DNA of 64,000 nucleotides, from assembly GCF_011765625.1 (NCBI RefSeq), contig NZ_CP050313.1:62001-126000 (forward strand), in the 5' to 3' direction. The translations under genes and the position numbers were made by a program. The stretch's first letter is position 1. Each line of letters starts with the position of its first letter. Below, in pieces: positions 1 through 7,947 of this stretch. The notes under the pieces were generated by a model. That model was not told the origin of the DNA. It made no database searches and was given only the letters and a program-made list of their open reading frames with translations. This stretch comes from Shewanella aestuarii. GTDB lineage: Bacteria; Pseudomonadota; Gammaproteobacteria; Enterobacterales; Shewanellaceae.

Positions 1-93
1 AGCTGATTTTGTTATTAATTTATCGCTGTAAATCTAAAACGCGAATTATTGCAGGCGGCATAGACCGCCAAAACATAAACGCTTAGGAACGCA

Positions 94-1773
94 ATGAGTA
101 TGAGACAATCCCAGCCAGAGCTAAAGCAAGCTCGGCAACAAGTGATGGCGAGTACCCAAATTCTGCAGAATTTGATCCCGCCAACAGTCAGCTATACCAC
201 AAAAGGCCATGTCTTAGTTATTGGCCCAGAAGACTTGGCCCGTCTTGCTGCTGACCAACTTGATAGTATGGCCAGCCGGGTTATTTTGGCCAATGAATCA
301 ATTACTAGCCAAGATGAATCCCATCTCGAAAAAGTGATGAGCGCCGCAGAAGGTGTTGAGAGCTTTTATAACAAATTAAAGGGTATTAAAGGCTTTTTAG
401 GTCAATTCCAAGTCAGTGTTGATGCCGATGCTGGCGGCGTTGCTGAGCTAAGTAAAGTGGCAATTCGTCAAGCCCACTTCGATATCATTCTTGATTTAAG
501 CTCTTCTCCTTGTATTAATCTTGAAATGCTCCCAGCAGGTTATTTCTATGTTGGTCAAGATGCGGCTAAGCTCGCCGATGCTTTAGAGCAAATTCCAGAG
601 TTAATTGGTGAGTTTGACAAGCCGCGCTATGTCAAAGTCACCAGTGACATTTGTGCTCATAATCGCAATGGTGTTAATGGTTGTAACCGCTGTTTAAATT
701 TCTGCCCCGCCGATGCCATTAGCAGCATTGAACAAAAAATTGAAATCGATCCTTACCTTTGTCACGGCGCAGGTAGTTGTACTAATTTATGCCCTACAGG
801 TGCGATTAGCTACGACTTACCAACACCAAAATCACTGCATAGTTATCTTGAAAAACTCATTAGTCGCTATCGTGCAGAGGCCCAAGTCGCACCCGTGATA
901 TTATTTCATGACAACATGTTAGGTAGTGAACTTGTCACTGATGATTTACCAGGAGATGTATTACCGGTAGCAATGGAAGAAATAACCGTTGCCAGTATTG
1001 ATCACTGGTTAGCGGCATTGGCTCATGGTGCACGTGAAGTACTTATTTTAAATACCGATGCAATAGCACCAACCTTAACTCAAATGCTGCAGGGTGAGCT
1101 ATCACTGGCAAATCGTATTTTAGATGAAATGGGCCAACCACAGCGTTTACGTGTTATTACTGCAGCGGATTTAGATAATTTAGATCAGCCTCTTGCTATC
1201 AGTGTTACTTGGCCAATGATTGTGCCTATTAAGCTTGAGATTGCCACGGCCACTAACCCAAAACGCAATATTCTTTACCAAGCGATTGATCATTTAAACA
1301 GCCAAGCGGGTGCTATTTCTTCTGCAGTTGCCATTGCTAATGTGCCTTACGGTCAGGTTAAAGTGGATGTTGAAAAATGTACTTTATGTATGTCATGTGT
1401 CTCAACTTGTCCAACTCAGGCTTTAAAGGATGGCGGTGAAACTCCAGCACTTAAATTTGTTGAGCAAGATTGCGTGCAATGTGGTTTATGTGAAAGCTCA
1501 TGCCCTGAAAAAGTCATTAGTCTTGTTCCACAAATAAATTTTGACCAGCAAAGTCGTCAAGCCACCAGCACCCTAAAAGAAGAGGCACCGTTTGAATGTA
1601 TTCGGTGTGGCAGCGCTTTTGCTACCCAATCTATGGTACGCAAAATGGTTGATATGGTGGGTGCTCACAGCGCCTTTAGTGCCAATATTGAACGCTTGAA
1701 AATGTGCGGTGACTGCCGCGTAAAAGATATGTTTGAAGACATTCTTCAAGATCCAGAAAAGCAATTGCGATAA
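94..1773 (+). CDS. Soluble polyferredoxin of the formate dehydrogenase region
   Basis: 559-residue iron-sulfur protein without signal peptide or membrane segment, so probably cytoplasmic. Two ferredoxin-like cysteine sets are visible: C187/C197/C200/C204 with C223/C229/C233, and C429/C432/C435/C439 with C460/C463/C466/C470. The second set is a classic 2x[4Fe-4S] pattern. A C-terminal pair of CxxC motifs (C502/C505 and C538/C541) could hold zinc or another cluster. It lies 10 bp before a TorD-type chaperone and upstream of two fdh operons. In Shewanella a gene of this kind is found beside fdh. I infer a role in formate dehydrogenase maturation or in cytoplasmic electron supply; the exact job is not known to me. 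Start ATG at 94 has AGGAA about 6 bases upstream. Confidence 0.8.
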   Translation: MSMRQSQPELKQARQQVMASTQILQNLIPPTVSYTTKGHVLVIGPEDLARLAADQLDSMASRVILANESITSQDESHLEKVMSAAEGVESFYNKLKGIKGFLGQFQVSVDADAGGVAELSKVAIRQAHFDIILDLSSSPCINLEMLPAGYFYVGQDAAKLADALEQIPELIGEFDKPRYVKVTSDICAHNRNGVNGCNRCLNFCPADAISSIEQKIEIDPYLCHGAGSCTNLCPTGAISYDLPTPKSLHSYLEKLISRYRAEAQVAPVILFHDNMLGSELVTDDLPGDVLPVAMEEITVASIDHWLAALAHGAREVLILNTDAIAPTLTQMLQGELSLANRILDEMGQPQRLRVITAADLDNLDQPLAISVTWPMIVPIKLEIATATNPKRNILYQAIDHLNSQAGAISSAVAIANVPYGQVKVDVEKCTLCMSCVSTCPTQALKDGGETPALKFVEQDCVQCGLCESSCPEKVISLVPQINFDQQSRQATSTLKEEAPFECIRCGSAFATQSMVRKMVDMVGAHSAFSANIERLKMCGDCRVKDMFEDILQDPEKQLR

Positions 1774-1783
1774 GAGATCCGCT

Positions 1784-2449
1784 ATGACCGAAACAACAAG
1801 AGAAATCAGCGAAAACGATCAATTAAGAGCCGATATTTATCAGCTTTTGGCGGCATTGTTACGTCGTCATCCGAATCAAGAGTTATTACAGTTTTTAGCA
1901 AATTTAGACGTTGAAGCCGATGAGAGTAACCCAATGAGCCAAGCATGGATTGCTTTAAAAAACGCAGCTGCTACTAGCGATGTTGAAAGCTTGGAAAACG
2001 AGTATTTTACTATTTTCTTAGGCGTAGGCCGTGGTGAAATATTGCCTTATGGTAGTTGGTTTATGACAGGTTCATTGATGGATAAGCCGCTGGCGCTTTT
2101 ACGTAATGACTTAATGCAACTCGGCTTTGAGCGAGAAGAAAACGTTAAAGAACCTGAAGATCATGTGGCTGCTTTATGTGAAATCATGGCGATATTGATT
2201 TTAGAAGCGCCTGGTTATCGTCAACTGGCATTTTATCAGCGTCATATTGGTTCTTGGATAAACCGTTTTTGTGAAAGCTTGGCCAAAGCACCAAGCGCAG
2301 TGTTTTATTTACCAGTGGCGCAATTAGCGCAGGCATTTTTTACTGCTGAAGCGAATGAATTTGAGCAGCTTAGTTTAGATATTCCGGTTAACTGCCCCGG
2401 CAGTGAAGAGCTTGAACCGGCTGAAAACCAAGCGGTGCAAATAAACTAA
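1784..2449 (+). CDS. TorD/DmsD-family molybdoenzyme chaperone
   Basis: 221-residue, helix-rich cytoplasmic protein of the TorD/DmsD/NarJ-like chaperone family. The segment EYFTIFLGVGRGEILPYGSW around residues 68-87 and the PEDH motif near residue 125 are typical of the family. Such proteins bind the twin-arginine signal and the apo form of a molybdoenzyme until cofactor is loaded. The likely clients are the two FdhA proteins encoded just downstream, which carry RR signals. I start at ATG 1784, not at an upstream in-frame start inside the preceding gene. It follows the polyferredoxin by 10 bp and probably shares its transcript. Confidence 0.85.
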   Translation: MTETTREISENDQLRADIYQLLAALLRRHPNQELLQFLANLDVEADESNPMSQAWIALKNAAATSDVESLENEYFTIFLGVGRGEILPYGSWFMTGSLMDKPLALLRNDLMQLGFEREENVKEPEDHVAALCEIMAILILEAPGYRQLAFYQRHIGSWINRFCESLAKAPSAVFYLPVAQLAQAFFTAEANEFEQLSLDIPVNCPGSEELEPAENQAVQIN

Positions 2450-2499
2450 TGATCTGGTGGCATATGGCTATACTTAGTCTATGTCACTGTTTAATCATA

Positions 2500-2523
2500 A
2501 ATGCCTTAAATCACTAAGGCATT
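2500..2523 (+). other. Stem-loop before fdhX1
   Basis: AATGCCTTA / TAAGGCATT is a perfect 9-bp stem with a 6-base loop, in the gap between the chaperone gene and fdhX1. It has no T-run after it, so it is a poor terminator. It may be an mRNA processing or stabilising element, or an operator. Confidence 0.4.
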
Positions 2524-2560
2524 AAACCTTATCTTTTATAGATAAAAAGAAGGAGAAACT

Positions 2561-2755
2561 ATGAAGAAGCAAGCTTCCGACATGGGTCGCCGTCAAATGC
2601 TTAAAGCCTTGGCTTTAGGTAGTGCGGCTGGTGCTGTTGCAAGTGTGAGTGCCCCTGCATTAGCGGCATCCCCCAAAGCAACGACTGAAACGTCGAGCAA
2701 TAACTATCGTGAAACAGAGCATATTCGTAATTACTATGCTTCGTTAAGTAAATAA
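2561..2755 (+). CDS. fdhX: FdhX: small twin-arginine protein of formate dehydrogenase operon 1
   Basis: 64-residue protein of the 'formate dehydrogenase region TAT target' type. It opens with a twin-arginine signal (GRRQMLKALALGS, residues 9-21) ending near ALAA. This leaves only about 30 mature residues, whose tail YRETEHIRNYYASLSK is nearly repeated in the second FdhX at 7732-7929. The role is unknown: a tiny subunit, an assembly factor or a co-exported partner of FdhA. A strong AAGGAG precedes the ATG by 6 bases. fdhA1 follows after 18 bp, so it is almost certainly co-translated with the enzyme. Confidence 0.85.
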   Translation: MKKQASDMGRRQMLKALALGSAAGAVASVSAPALAASPKATTETSSNNYRETEHIRNYYASLSK

Positions 2756-2773
2756 CCAATAGGAGAGGGTGAA

Positions 2774-5623
2774 ATGCGATTAACCCGTAAATCTGATACG
2801 GTCGCCAAGGCTGAAAAGCCAGGTCTAGGCCTAAACCGCCGTCAGTTCCTCAAGTCTGCCAGTTTGGCGACAGGCGGAATTGCAGCAGCGTCTATGTTAG
2901 GTGCAGGCATGATGCGTAAAGCAGAAGCCAAAGATGTACCTCATAACGCGCCAACTGAAGTTAAGCGTACCATTTGTTCTCACTGTTCTGTGGGTTGTGG
3001 TATTTACGCTGAAGTACAAAATGGTGTGTGGACTGGACAAGAACCAGCGTTCGACCATCCATTTAACCAAGGTGGACATTGTGCCAAAGGTGCTGCACTA
3101 CGTGAGCATGGTCATGGTGAAAAACGTTTAAAATACCCAATGAAGCTGGAAGGCGGAAAGTGGAAGCGTTTATCTTGGGATCAAGCTATTGAAGAAGTTG
3201 GCCAAAAAGCCCTCGATATTCGTGGTGAGTCAGGTCCAGATTCTATCTACTTCATGGGTAGTGCGAAATTTTCAAACGAGCAAGCTTATCTTTATCGCAA
3301 ATTTGCAGCGATGTGGGGCACGAATAACGTCGACCACTCAGCTCGTATTTGTCACTCTACCACGGTAGCCGGTGTTGCAAACACTTGGGGCTACGGTGCG
3401 CAAACTAACTCGTTTAACGATATCCGCAACTCAAAATGCATGATGTTTATCGGCTCTAACCCATGTGAAGCTCATCCTGTTGCGATGCAGCACATTTTAA
3501 TTGGTAAAGAGCGTGGCGCAAAAATCATTGTTGTCGATCCTCGTTTTACTCGTACAGCAGCTAAGTCTGATGAGTATGTTCATATTCGTCCTGGTACTGA
3601 TATTCCATTTATTTATGGTTTGTTATGGCACATCTTTGAAAACGGTTGGCAAGATGAAAGCTTCATCTCGCAGCGTGTATACGGCATGGAACGTATTCAA
3701 GAAGAAGTGAAAAAGTATACCCCTGAAGAAGTGGAACATGTTGTCGGTGTGCCGAAAGCACAAATGTACCGCGTTGCTAAAATGATGGCGGAAACTAAGC
3801 CAGGCACCATCGTTTGGTGTATGGGTGGTACTCAGCATCACGTAGGTAATGCCAATACTCGTGCATACTGTATTTTACAGTTAGCACTCGGCAATATGGG
3901 CGTTGAAGGTGGCGGAACCAACATTTTCCGTGGTCATGATAACGTACAGGGCGCGACTGACTTTGGCTTGTTATTTGATAACTTACCAGGCTATTACGGT
4001 TTAACTTCTGGTGCATGGGATCACTGGGCTAATGTGTGGGATCTAGAACCAAGCTGGATCAAGCAGCGTTTTGACCAAGGTGAATATTTAGGTCAGTCAC
4101 CACAGACCTCTGCAGGTATTCCTTGTTCGCGTTGGCATGATGGCGTGTTAGAAGATAAAACCAAGATTGCGCAAAAAGACAATATTCGTTTAGCGTTCTT
4201 CTGGGGACAATCGGTTAACACTGAAACTCGTGGTCGTGAAGTGCGTGAAGCATTGAACAAAATGGATACCGTTGTGGTTGTGGATCCATTCCCAACGATG
4301 GCGGGTGTAATGCATCAACGTACAGATGGTGTTTATCTGTTACCTGCGGCAACTCAGTTTGAAACCTACGGTTCGGTGTCAGCGTCAAACCGCTCACTTC
4401 AGTGGCGTGACCAAGTTATTGAACCATTATTTGAGTCATTACCTGATCACGTGATCATGTATAAATTGGCTAAAAAGTGGGGCGTTGCTGATCAATTATG
4501 TAAGCACATAGCAGTCAATAACGACGAGCCAAATGTTGAAGACATTACCCGTGAATTTAACAAAGGTATGTGGACGATTGGTTACACAGGCCAAAGCCCA
4601 GAACGTTTGAAAATGCACCAACAAAACTGGGGTACTTTCGATGTTGATTCGCTTGAAGCGCCTGGTGGCCCAGCTAAAGGTGAAACCTATGGTTTACCTT
4701 GGCCATGTTGGGGTACTCCAGAGATGAAACACCCTGGTACTCAAATTCTTTACCGTACTGGTCGTGAAGTGAAAGACGGTGGTGGTAACTTCCGTGCTCG
4801 TTATGGTGTTGAACATAATGGTAATAACATTCTTGCTGAAGGTTCTTTCTCTAAGGGAAGCGAAATCAAAGATGGTTACCCAGAGTTTACTGCTGACATG
4901 CTGAAACAACTTGGCTGGTGGGACGATTTAACCGCTGAAGAGAAAGTGCATGCTGAAGGCAAAAACTGGAAGACAGATATTTCTGGTGGTATTCAACGTG
5001 TGGCTATCAAGCATGGTTGTATCCCTTACGGTAACGCAAAAGCGCGTTGTATTGTATGGAACTTCCCTGATGATATTCCATTACATCGTGAGCCACTATA
5101 CACACCTCGTCGTGACTTAGTATCTAAGTACCCAACTTATGATGACCGTATGGTTGCGCGTCTTCCTACTTTGTATAAATCAATCCAAGACAAAGATTTT
5201 GCTAAGGACCATCCATTAGCATTAACTTCTGGTCGTTTGGTTGAATATGAAGGTGGCGGTGAAGAAACACGTTCAAACCCATGGCTTGCTGAATTACAGC
5301 AAGAAATGTTCATCGAAATGAACCCTGCTGATGCAGCTGATCGCGGTATTCGTGATGGTGATAATGTGTTTGTACATAGTCCTGAAGGCGCAAAAATTAC
5401 CGTAAAAGCAATGGTGACACCACGTGTTATTGCTGGTGAGTGTTTTATGCCTTACCACTTTGCGGGTGTGTTTGAAGGTGAAAGTTTGGCGAAGAACTAT
5501 CCAGAAGGCACAGTGCCTTATGTGGTGGGTGAATCAGCAAACACAGTATTGACCTACGGTTATGATGTTGTGACTCAGATGCAAGAGACGAAAGCCTCTT
5601 TGTGTCAGATCAGCAAAGCCTAA
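2774..5623 (+). CDS. fdhA: Formate dehydrogenase catalytic subunit, copy 1
   Basis: 949-residue molybdopterin oxidoreductase that oxidises formate to CO2 in the periplasm. A twin-arginine signal (NRRQFLK, RR at 22-23) is followed by the N-terminal [4Fe-4S] cysteines C68, C71, C75 and C103. The bis-MGD domains follow. The metal ligand is Cys193 in ARICHSTTV, encoded by TGT at 3350; selenocysteine enzymes have Sec here. The C-terminal molybdopterin dinucleotide-binding domain covers roughly residues 800-949. It is followed by fdhB and fdhC, giving the FdhABC complex that passes electrons to quinone. RBS GGAGAGGG lies just upstream. The protein is closely similar to the second copy at 7948-10815. 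Confidence 0.97.
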   Translation: MRLTRKSDTVAKAEKPGLGLNRRQFLKSASLATGGIAAASMLGAGMMRKAEAKDVPHNAPTEVKRTICSHCSVGCGIYAEVQNGVWTGQEPAFDHPFNQGGHCAKGAALREHGHGEKRLKYPMKLEGGKWKRLSWDQAIEEVGQKALDIRGESGPDSIYFMGSAKFSNEQAYLYRKFAAMWGTNNVDHSARICHSTTVAGVANTWGYGAQTNSFNDIRNSKCMMFIGSNPCEAHPVAMQHILIGKERGAKIIVVDPRFTRTAAKSDEYVHIRPGTDIPFIYGLLWHIFENGWQDESFISQRVYGMERIQEEVKKYTPEEVEHVVGVPKAQMYRVAKMMAETKPGTIVWCMGGTQHHVGNANTRAYCILQLALGNMGVEGGGTNIFRGHDNVQGATDFGLLFDNLPGYYGLTSGAWDHWANVWDLEPSWIKQRFDQGEYLGQSPQTSAGIPCSRWHDGVLEDKTKIAQKDNIRLAFFWGQSVNTETRGREVREALNKMDTVVVVDPFPTMAGVMHQRTDGVYLLPAATQFETYGSVSASNRSLQWRDQVIEPLFESLPDHVIMYKLAKKWGVADQLCKHIAVNNDEPNVEDITREFNKGMWTIGYTGQSPERLKMHQQNWGTFDVDSLEAPGGPAKGETYGLPWPCWGTPEMKHPGTQILYRTGREVKDGGGNFRARYGVEHNGNNILAEGSFSKGSEIKDGYPEFTADMLKQLGWWDDLTAEEKVHAEGKNWKTDISGGIQRVAIKHGCIPYGNAKARCIVWNFPDDIPLHREPLYTPRRDLVSKYPTYDDRMVARLPTLYKSIQDKDFAKDHPLALTSGRLVEYEGGGEETRSNPWLAELQQEMFIEMNPADAADRGIRDGDNVFVHSPEGAKITVKAMVTPRVIAGECFMPYHFAGVFEGESLAKNYPEGTVPYVVGESANTVLTYGYDVVTQMQETKASLCQISKA

Positions 5624-5645
5624 CTTGATGAGGAGATAAGCCATT

Positions 5646-6242
5646 ATGGCAGTCATGAAATTTTTGTGTGACACCAAACGCTGCATCGAGTGTAACGGTT
5701 GCGTCACAGCATGTAAGAACGAAAACGACTCTGCTTTAGAGTGGGGTATTCAACGTCGCCGAGTGGTGACAATTAAAGATGGTCAGCCTGGTGAGGCATC
5801 TATTTCAGTCGCATGTATGCACTGTACTGATGCACCTTGTATGGCAGTTTGTCCGGCAGATTGTTTCTACCGTACTGAAGATGGCATTGTGCTTCATGAC
5901 AAAGATACTTGTATCGGTTGTGGCTACTGCTTCTATGCTTGTCCATTTGGCGCACCACAGTTCCCTAAAAAGACTGCTTTTGGAAGTCGCGGGAAAATGG
6001 ATAAGTGTACCTTCTGTGCTGGTGGCCCAGAAGAAGCACATTCTGATGCAGAGCGTCAAAAGTACGGTGCAAACCGTATTGCTGAAGGCAAGCTACCTAT
6101 GTGTGCTGAACTGTGTGCAACTAAAGCACTTCTTGCGGGTGATGCTGGTGTGGTATCTGACATTTATCGTCAGCGTATGGCACAGCGTGGTAATCCAAAT
6201 GTTATTTGGGGTTACAACCCAAAAACAGGTGAGATGATCTAA
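5646..6242 (+). CDS. fdhB: Formate dehydrogenase iron-sulfur subunit, copy 1
   Basis: 198-residue ferredoxin-like subunit with four cysteine groups, beginning CDTKRCIECNGCVTACKN, then CMHCTDAPCMAVCP, CIGCGYCFYACPFG and CTFC...CAELC. This is the pattern of proteins holding four [4Fe-4S] clusters that wire a periplasmic molybdoenzyme to a membrane cytochrome b. It has no own signal peptide, so it presumably rides with FdhA through the Tat system. It starts 22 bp after fdhA1 with GAGGAG ahead of the ATG. Compared with copy 2 it is nine residues longer, ending in NPKTGEMI. Confidence 0.96.
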   Translation: MAVMKFLCDTKRCIECNGCVTACKNENDSALEWGIQRRRVVTIKDGQPGEASISVACMHCTDAPCMAVCPADCFYRTEDGIVLHDKDTCIGCGYCFYACPFGAPQFPKKTAFGSRGKMDKCTFCAGGPEEAHSDAERQKYGANRIAEGKLPMCAELCATKALLAGDAGVVSDIYRQRMAQRGNPNVIWGYNPKTGEMI

Positions 6243-6252
6243 ACCCAAAGTA

Positions 6253-6275
6253 TGGGCTGCGAGTTTTGCAGCCCA
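6253..6275 (+). other. Stem-loop in the fdhB1-fdhC1 gap
   Basis: TGGGCTGC / GCAGCCCA forms a perfect 8-bp GC-rich stem with a 7-base loop. It ends 2 bases before the fdhC1 ribosome-binding site (GAGGAG, 6278-6283). It is not followed by T residues. A stem at the same place in operon 2 suggests a shared function in setting fdhC expression or transcript stability. Confidence 0.6.
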
Positions 6276-6288
6276 ATGAGGAGTGACA

Positions 6289-7302
6289 ATGTTAAACACA
6301 TCGTTAAACAAATCACTGCGGATGATGTTTGCTTTGTTAGCGCTGATCATTGGTATCGGCTTGATTATGCCGACAGCCTATGCTGCGGATGATCAATCTA
6401 GCAAGCAACAAGCAGCTAGTACCAGTGATGCCGATCTTTGGCGAGCTGTGAAGGCCGGTGAGTCAGGTTACAGTACTGACAAAGCAATAGAAGCTAATGT
6501 GTTAATCAATAAAGCGGGTAATGAAGGCAAAGAAATTCGTAATGTATATATCAAACCGGCAATCGTGGTTGCTGTGTTTGGTGTATTTGGTGCGTTTTTA
6601 TTCTTTTACTTGGTTAATGGCCCGGCAAAACTAGCTCATGGTTTTTCTGGCAAGATGTTAGAACGTTGGACCAAGGCCGACATTAAGTTACATTGGGTTA
6701 TGGCAATTTCTTGTTTAACCTTAATGTTAACGGGCATATTTATTATGCTTGGACGCCATTTTATTGCCCCTTATGTGGGTGATGGTTTATGGGCAAGTAT
6801 TATTGCTGTTAGCAAATTTGTTCATGATTGGTCAGGGCCTATTTTTATTGTGTCTTGGCTTATATGCATCATCAAATGGATGCCATTACAAACCTTTAAG
6901 ATGTATGACTTAAAATGGTTTTTAGTGGTGGGTGGCTATATTAATTTTGGCCCGTTCAAAGGCAAACATCCTGATAGTGGTTTTGCTAATGCGGGTGAGA
7001 AAATGTGGTTTTGGACTTTAGTTATCTTTGGTCTATTTATCAGCATTTCTGGATTAATGTTAGTGTTACCGACACTTGATCTACCACGTGAAGCCTCAAT
7101 TGCAGCGTTACTCGTACACGGCATTAGTGCTGCTATTTTAATTGCATTTACTATTGTGCATATTTGGATGGCAACGGTACTGAGTGAAGGTGGTATGGAG
7201 TCGATGGTTTCTGGCTATTGTGATGAAAACTGGGCCATCCAGCATCACAATGTATGGTATGACGAAATCAAAGCTAATGGCTCAATAAAATACAAGAGTT
7301 AA
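6289..7302 (+). CDS. fdhC: Formate dehydrogenase cytochrome b subunit, copy 1
   Basis: 337-residue inner-membrane cytochrome b (FdnI/FdoI-like gamma subunit). It is expected to take electrons from FdhB through b-type hemes to the quinone pool. A signal-like hydrophobic start (residues 5-34) is followed by a short soluble stretch, then about four further membrane segments. Candidate heme ligands sit in LHWVMAIS, VHDWSGP, LVHGISAA and VHIWMAT. The highly conserved loop GPFKGKHPDSGFANAGEK lies between membrane segments. I start at ATG 6289, 5 bases after GAGGAG; an upstream in-frame GTG at 6283 would overlap the RBS. It ends the first fdh operon. Confidence 0.94.
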   Translation: MLNTSLNKSLRMMFALLALIIGIGLIMPTAYAADDQSSKQQAASTSDADLWRAVKAGESGYSTDKAIEANVLINKAGNEGKEIRNVYIKPAIVVAVFGVFGAFLFFYLVNGPAKLAHGFSGKMLERWTKADIKLHWVMAISCLTLMLTGIFIMLGRHFIAPYVGDGLWASIIAVSKFVHDWSGPIFIVSWLICIIKWMPLQTFKMYDLKWFLVVGGYINFGPFKGKHPDSGFANAGEKMWFWTLVIFGLFISISGLMLVLPTLDLPREASIAALLVHGISAAILIAFTIVHIWMATVLSEGGMESMVSGYCDENWAIQHHNVWYDEIKANGSIKYKS

Positions 7303-7331
7303 CTTAAGCGTTAGTACTGCGTATACAAAAT

Positions 7332-7366
7332 AAACACCCTGTAGTTTAACGCTACGGGGTGTTTTT
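7332..7366 (+). terminator. Rho-independent terminator of fdh operon 1
   Basis: AAACACCC-t-GTAG pairs with CTAC-g-GGGTGTTT around a short loop, and the 3' arm runs into TTTTT. It lies 29 bp after the fdhC1 stop codon. Confidence 0.9.
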
Positions 7367-7731
7367 ATATCTGCGTTTTGTATTGCTCTATTAGCAGTAT
7401 CATGTAATTAAGTTTGTAGTGATTACACGCTAAGGTAGCAATTCAACAACATACCCACCAATATGGGTTAACATTCTTGTATCCATGTATTTACCCATTT
7501 ATTTTCATGCACTTGCAAAGTGTGATCTAGGTCGTTTTTTAGTTTTAATACCATGATGAACCCCCAAATAATGGTTTAGATCAATAAATCAGTATAACTA
7601 AATCCCTAATATGCCCGCGAAATTGCCATAACGAGCAAATATGCACGTTATCTGGTTTTTACAACACCATTTGTTAGCACCATTAGGTGCATACGCATAC
7701 CTGAAAGTGAATACTTTCAATGGGAGATTAA
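7367..7731 (+). promoter_or_regulatory. Promoter region of fdh operon 2 with a CRP-like site
   Basis: 365 bp without a gene between the operon 1 terminator and fdhX2, so operon 2 probably has its own promoter. A CRP-like site starts at 7521 (TGTGATCTAGGTCGTT). The left half and centre match the TGTGATCTAGATCACA consensus well, and the right half poorly. CRP is the main anaerobic-respiration regulator in Shewanella, which fits. A weaker ATCAA-type half-site (FNR/Crp family) lies near 7579. I cannot place the -35/-10 with confidence. Confidence 0.45.
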
Positions 7732-7929
7732 ATGAGTAAGCAACAAGCTGATCTGAATCGCAGATCTCTGCTGAAAGCCTTAACCATTGGCGGAACTGCA
7801 AGTGTCGCCATTGCAGCAACTGGCATCAAGGTTGCTCATGCAACCGAGCAAAGTGCCGTTAAATCCAACACTAATGGTTATCAAGAAACAGCCCATATTC
7901 GTAGTTACTACGATAGTTTACGCGGCTAG
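7732..7929 (+). CDS. fdhX: FdhX: small twin-arginine protein of formate dehydrogenase operon 2
   Basis: 65-residue second copy of the FdhX micro-protein. The Tat signal is NRRSLLKALTIGG (residues 9-21) followed by a short hydrophobic stretch ending near VAHA. The mature tail YQETAHIRSYYDSLRG matches copy 1 at most positions, while the middle is divergent. This points to selection on the C-terminal motif. A GGGAG site precedes the ATG, and fdhA2 starts 18 bp after the stop, the same spacing as in operon 1. Function is unknown; inferred partner or assembly factor of FdhA. Confidence 0.85.
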   Translation: MSKQQADLNRRSLLKALTIGGTASVAIAATGIKVAHATEQSAVKSNTNGYQETAHIRSYYDSLRG

Positions 7930-7947
7930 TTTAGGAGAATTACAGCG

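Noticed and set aside
1..93. Sequence before the first gene
   Set aside because: Contains only a short GGCGG/CCGCC inverted repeat (about 55-70) and the RBS; no gene end can be recognised.
3350..3352. Possible selenocysteine codon in fdhA
   Set aside because: The codon is TGT. There is no in-frame TGA in either fdhA gene.
5779..6237. Long open frame overlapping fdhB1 in another phase (also 10977-11432 over fdhB2)
   Set aside because: It is a shadow of the conserved fdhB coding sequence. The encoded peptide has no domain features and arises because both fdhB genes share codon pattern.
7571..7584. FNR/EtrA-like box (ATGGT-N4-ATCAA) before fdhX2
   Set aside because: Only one half-site is good; I mention it as weak but do not call it.
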